From Bacillus kexueae (GTDB taxonomy: Bacteria; Bacillota; Bacilli; Bacillales; Aeribacillaceae), in the NCBI RefSeq assembly GCF_022809095.1, contig NZ_JALAZE010000001.1:744001-808000 (forward strand): 64,000 nucleotides of DNA, in the 5' to 3' direction. Within the stretch, counting starts at the first letter, position 1. Every line of letters begins with the position of its first letter. Shown here in pieces: positions 61,069 through 64,000 of the stretch. The notes beneath the pieces were generated by a model. The model saw nothing but the letters and a program-made list of their open reading frames with translations, did not search any database and was not told the DNA's origin. Position numbers and translations under genes: made by a program.

Positions 61069-62562
61069 TTATTGAAATAGTTCGTCTAAAATTTTTAATT
61101 TTTCTTTCGTATAATGTTCAAAGCCGTCATTGTACGATTTTGGATCTTTCGGGTTAGCAAAGTGTGTAATCTTTCCTGTTTTCGGATGAATGAACTTACT
61201 AGAAGCTCCGCAGCCTAGCCCGATGATGGTTTGTTGCTCTTCCATAATCATAATATTGTAAATGCTGTCTTGACCTTCTCTTGCATAGCCGACGTTTTCA
61301 AGGTTTCCTAGAATGTTTTTCATTCGATACAAGTAGTAAGGTTCATAGCCATGTTCATCCGTCCATTTTACCGCGTTATCCATCATTTGTTCGATTTCTT
61401 CTCGGCTTGCTACTTTATACTTTTCTTTGTTTCTTGTCATTTCAGAAGCACGTTTAAAGGATAATGTATGAACTGTTAACGATTCGGGCATTAGTTTTTC
61501 CGTTTCAGAAAGGGTGTAATTAAATTCTTCAACCCCTTCACCAGGTAGCCCGATAATTAAGTCCATATTAATGTTGTTCATTCCCATTTCCCGTGCTAAA
61601 TGGAACTTTTCGATCGTCTCGTCAACCGTATGATGACGACCAATTGCTTTTAATGTTTCTTGAATATACGATTGTGGGTTAATGCTAATTCGGTCTATGT
61701 TCCACTTGTTTAACACGTCTAATTTTTCTGGCGTAATCGTATCAGGGCGACCAGCTTCAACCGTAATCTCTCGAATGTTTTTCACATCCGGGAATGATTC
61801 GTACATTTCTTCATATAATAGGTCCATTTCTTCTGCTGTAATACTTGTCGGTGTTCCACCACCGTAGTATACGGTCGTAATTTTGATTCCCTTCTCTTTC
61901 AGCCATTTCCCCACTTCACGCATTTCATAATGCAATCCACCTAAAAACGAGTCAACCTTCCCTTGCTTTCCGTTTATGGCATACGCAGGGAACGTGCAAT
62001 AAGCACATTTTGTTGGACAAAACGGAATTCCGATGTAAATGCTCACTTCATTTTGAAGAGAATATAGATCCGGAACGACACTTAATTGGCGGTCGACAAT
62101 CCGTTCCATCAACTCAATCTTTTCATCCGTAATTAAATAATCTTCCTTTAATTGACGATAGATTTCTTCCTTCGCTACGCCTTCTTGCATTTTTTTGTGG
62201 AACAATTTCGTCGGGCGCACTCCCGTTAAAATCCCCCACTTTTGAATAACACCTGTATATTGTTGCATAACGGACAAATACACGTGCGATAACGCATTTT
62301 TCACTTGTTTAAACCGCTCTTTTTCCGATTCAAATGACGCCAAATCTTTACGATGCTCAGCCGTATACACGTTCTCGCCAGCAACGAGATTACCCGTCAC
62401 ATGAACCGTATCGTTCTCTTCTAGAATGTTAAACGATACAACAAGATCCGCCGATTCCACTCGTTCGAATGAAACTTCTGGCTCTTCATAAAACAAATTT
62501 GAAATCAACTGAATAGGACGATAAAATCGCTCATCTTGAATATGATCTATTTGAATACGCAT
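61069..62562 (-). CDS. hemZ: Oxygen-independent coproporphyrinogen dehydrogenase-like radical SAM enzyme HemZ
   Basis: 497 residues. N-terminal HemZ-specific region (about 1-160), then a radical-SAM TIM barrel with the CX3CX2C cluster in PFCPTKCAYCTFP near residue 176, and a HemN-type C-terminal part. HemZ is linked to anaerobic heme formation in B. subtilis. ATG start; the GGTGAT ribosome site is moderate. The gene lies between yhaR and yhaX as in B. subtilis. Confidence 0.95.
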   Translation of the reverse strand: MRIQIDHIQDERFYRPIQLISNLFYEEPEVSFERVESADLVVSFNILEENDTVHVTGNLVAGENVYTAEHRKDLASFESEKERFKQVKNALSHVYLSVMQQYTGVIQKWGILTGVRPTKLFHKKMQEGVAKEEIYRQLKEDYLITDEKIELMERIVDRQLSVVPDLYSLQNEVSIYIGIPFCPTKCAYCTFPAYAINGKQGKVDSFLGGLHYEMREVGKWLKEKGIKITTVYYGGGTPTSITAEEMDLLYEEMYESFPDVKNIREITVEAGRPDTITPEKLDVLNKWNIDRISINPQSYIQETLKAIGRHHTVDETIEKFHLAREMGMNNINMDLIIGLPGEGVEEFNYTLSETEKLMPESLTVHTLSFKRASEMTRNKEKYKVASREEIEQMMDNAVKWTDEHGYEPYYLYRMKNILGNLENVGYAREGQDSIYNIMIMEEQQTIIGLGCGASSKFIHPKTGKITHFANPKDPKSYNDGFEHYTKEKLKILDELFQ

Positions 62563-62737
62563 GTAATCACCTTTATGAATAAAATCAAAACTCCTTTTAG
62601 TGTACAGAAGTGGTGACGTTTAAGTCAACAGAAGAATGTTTCCTTTAAGGGAATGGAAGGGGTGGGGGGAATTGAAAAGGTAGGAACTAATCCTATTAGA
62701 ACAAACCACGTTGGCATTAGCTTCGAAATTTTGGAAA

Positions 62738-63202
62738 CTAGAAATAATAAACGGTTTGAAAAAGAGAAGCGTCATAAACCCAGAACGATATGGTGCATCC
62801 TATTAATATCCACTTTATTGATGTCCCGAAAAGAAGCAGAGTCGCTCCGCTAAATAGTAGCCCAATCAGTACCGAAAGCACCACCCATCCGAAAGCTTCT
62901 TTGGCTACTTTATATAAAATCCGTTGATGTGTCCATCCGATCGTATGGTACATATTTAGTTCTGACTTTCTTTCAGTTAATAAACAATTCATACATTCAC
63001 TAATGGCATTGGATGCTAAAATGAATGTTGAGATAAGAAGAGCAAGATTAATACCGAAAGTCAAATCTACCCCATAGTCTCCTAAAGACGTCATACGACT
63101 TTCTTCCATCATCGCCCCTATGTTGGAGACTTGTATTCCAACTAACATGGCACATACAAATAATACGAGCATTGCAGGAAGAATAAGTGAACGATAATAC
63201 AA
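62738..63202 (-). pseudogene. Remnant of an FtsX-type ABC permease
   Basis: The minus strand encodes about 154 residues of an FtsX-like C-terminal permease domain: helices at about 6-26, 50-68 and 100-125 with the typical ERKSELNMYHTIGWTHQRI segment between. The N-terminal half is missing. The apparent TTG start has no ribosome site and the partner ATPase gene is absent. The flanking DNA holds no mobile element. It reads as a decayed relic of a bacitracin/BceB- or FtsX-type transporter, although a short functional product cannot be excluded. Confidence 0.65.
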
Positions 63203-63262
63203 TATTTACATTTATTGAAAAAAATTGAAATTATTATTACATTATCTCGGAGGTAAGATATA

Positions 63263-63586
63263 ATGGGGAGATTGAAAAAGAAACACGTGAAGGTCTTAGC
63301 TAATAACTGGTCGTATAGAGTTACTTTGGTTGGCCTCGTTCTTTTCATACTCTGGAATTTTGTTGTCGCTGATTATAGTAATACAACTCGGATATATTAT
63401 CTAATTCCAGTCCTTGTCGCATCATTTATTTTGGCAGTGATTGGAATACCGTTAGATAAGAAAAACGATAAAAAATTAGTCATCCAAAGCACCATTACGC
63501 TAATCTTGTCTGCCATCATGATTTCTCTATTAGGATATATTTATATATCTCCTGTTCTATTCCCTTTCGGAATTCCGCCACGATAA
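63263..63586 (+). CDS. Small three-helix membrane protein
   Basis: 107 residues, ATG behind CGGAGG. Three hydrophobic helices (about 18-36, 43-60, 74-95). No family recognised. It may be cargo of the same accessory patch as the FtsX relic. It ends 3 bases before the stop of the convergent small lipoprotein gene. Confidence 0.75.
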   Translation: MGRLKKKHVKVLANNWSYRVTLVGLVLFILWNFVVADYSNTTRIYYLIPVLVASFILAVIGIPLDKKNDKKLVIQSTITLILSAIMISLLGYIYISPVLFPFGIPPR

Positions 63587-63588
63587 TA

Positions 63589-63708
63589 TTATTCGTCTAA
63601 AACACAAATAGAGCTTTGGTCAGGATGAAAAGGTTCTCCCTTCTTTGAACAACCAACTAATAGGAATAAGAACGGCATAATTAGTATGAATAACTTCTGC
63701 ACAACCAT
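63589..63708 (-). CDS. 39-residue lipoprotein peptide
   Basis: A short complete frame: ATG behind GAAGGGAG, hydrophobic signal (KLFILIMPFLFLLVGC) with a lipobox Cys at residue 20, then a short polar tail ending CVLDE. A very small lipoprotein or the surviving start of a larger one. Convergent with the membrane gene at 63263. Confidence 0.65.
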   Translation of the reverse strand: MVVQKLFILIMPFLFLLVGCSKKGEPFHPDQSSICVLDE

Positions 63709-63751
63709 TACTCCCTTCTGATTTTTCCAGAATTTTGTAAAAATAATTGAA

Positions 63752-63791
63752 AAAGAGACACCACCAAGATTCGATGGTATCTCTTCCCCCG
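63752..63791 (-). terminator. Terminator of yhaX
   Basis: A stem pairing AGAGATACCATC with GGTGGTGTCTCT (with G-T pairs), followed by TTTTTCAATT on the minus strand. Confidence 0.8.
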
Positions 63792-63799
63792 ATTGGACC

Positions 63800-64000
63800 T
63801 TATTTTTTTATCCGCTCCAAAAATTGAATACGTTGTTGTTTTCGGAAGTGTTCTTTTACCATGTAAGCTACGCCTTGCTCGTCGTTGCTTCTTGTGATCC
63901 AGTCTGCTTTTCGCTTCACTTCAAATGGTGAGTTCCCCATGGCAACGCCTAAGCCTGCTTCTTCAATCATTTCCATGTCGTCAAGCTCGCTTCCGATGAC
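63800..64000 (-). CDS. yhaX: Cof-type HAD phosphatase YhaX (C-terminal part)
   Basis: The last 66 codons of a minus-strand gene that continues past the window end. It shows the Cof-family end: IGSELDDMEMIEEAGLGVAMGN, then a weak match to the SPFEVKRKADWITRSNDEQGVA segment that closes these sugar-phosphate/flavin phosphatases. B. subtilis yhaX lies next to hemZ. The beginning is outside the window. Confidence 0.88.
   Translation of the reverse strand, partial: VIGSELDDMEMIEEAGLGVAMGNSPFEVKRKADWITRSNDEQGVAYMVKEHFRKQQRIQFLERIKK

Noticed and set aside
62653-62853. Plus-strand 66-residue frame over the FtsX relic
   Set aside because: It overlaps the minus-strand permease remnant, has low-complexity glycine-rich start and no family resemblance.

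Overview
The window is chromosomal DNA of a low-GC, aerobic, spore-forming member of the Bacillaceae that is not Bacillus subtilis itself. The evidence is the gene content and order. From about 28 to 64 kb it follows the B. subtilis block ohr/yhgD - hemY-hemH-hemE - pbpF - hmoB - ecsC-ecsB-ecsA - hit - serC - trpP - yhaH - scoC - yhaI - prsA - yhaL - yhaM - yhaN-yhaO - yhaP-yhaQ - yhzD - yhaR - hemZ - yhaX. From about 3.5 to 16.8 kb it follows yhfN - lcfB - lplJ - yhfI - yhfH. Names are from recalled family and synteny knowledge; no database search was run.

Layout. 0-3 kb: glyoxylate shunt operon aceB-aceA. 3.5-8 kb: membrane M48 protease, azlCD branched-chain amino acid exporter with an XRE-cupin regulator, and a divergent orphan KinB-like sensor kinase. 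8-11 kb: a TrpXYZ-like ABC importer. 11.2-11.8 kb: a 31-unit tandem array with a 21-bp period. 11.9-16.8 kb: fatty acyl-CoA ligase lcfB with a FadR-type operator, a MerR/TipAS regulator, lplJ-yhfI and the tiny zinc-ribbon gene yhfH. 17.1-24.1 kb: a tight five-gene accessory operon (degenerate HPt-REC-GGDEF-REC protein, HEAT-repeat membrane protein, processive GT2 synthase, membrane-anchored protein, fourfold phosphatase-like repeat protein), probably an uncharacterised exopolysaccharide or envelope-glycan system. 24.4-28.1 kb: LacI, TetR, ohr and ohrR. 28.3-34.1 kb: heme genes hemEHY and penicillin-binding protein pbpF. 34.2-47 kb: hmoB, ecsABC, hit, serC, TRAP-regulated trpP, scoC, yhaI, a YjcZ-type spore peptide, the foldase prsA and yhaL. 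47-55.5 kb: nuclease and DNA-end genes yhaM, yhaN, yhaO with an intervening MFS exporter, then a GNAT-nitrilase fusion. 56-64 kb: a lipoprotein, NatAB-like yhaQP, yhzD, yhaR with FadR-like sites, an aromatic-acid exporter, hemZ, a broken FtsX-type permease, small membrane and lipoprotein genes, and the end of yhaX.

The most unusual features are non-coding. (1) Three arrays share a phased period of about 21 bp (two helical turns) but carry two different core motifs, CTATGCGCG and TTCGCCCAA. Each lies in a gene-free interval beside a transcription terminator. (2) A dispersed element of about 120-300 bp occurs ten times, always in one orientation, with its right end abutting the U-tract of a rho-independent terminator. 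This suggests a terminator-targeting, non-autonomous mobile or RNA element. (3) A second family of common Bacillaceae-type GC-rich repeats appears as about four degraded copies. Several TTG/GTG starts and trimmed starts were chosen from ribosome binding sites and are explained in the entries.
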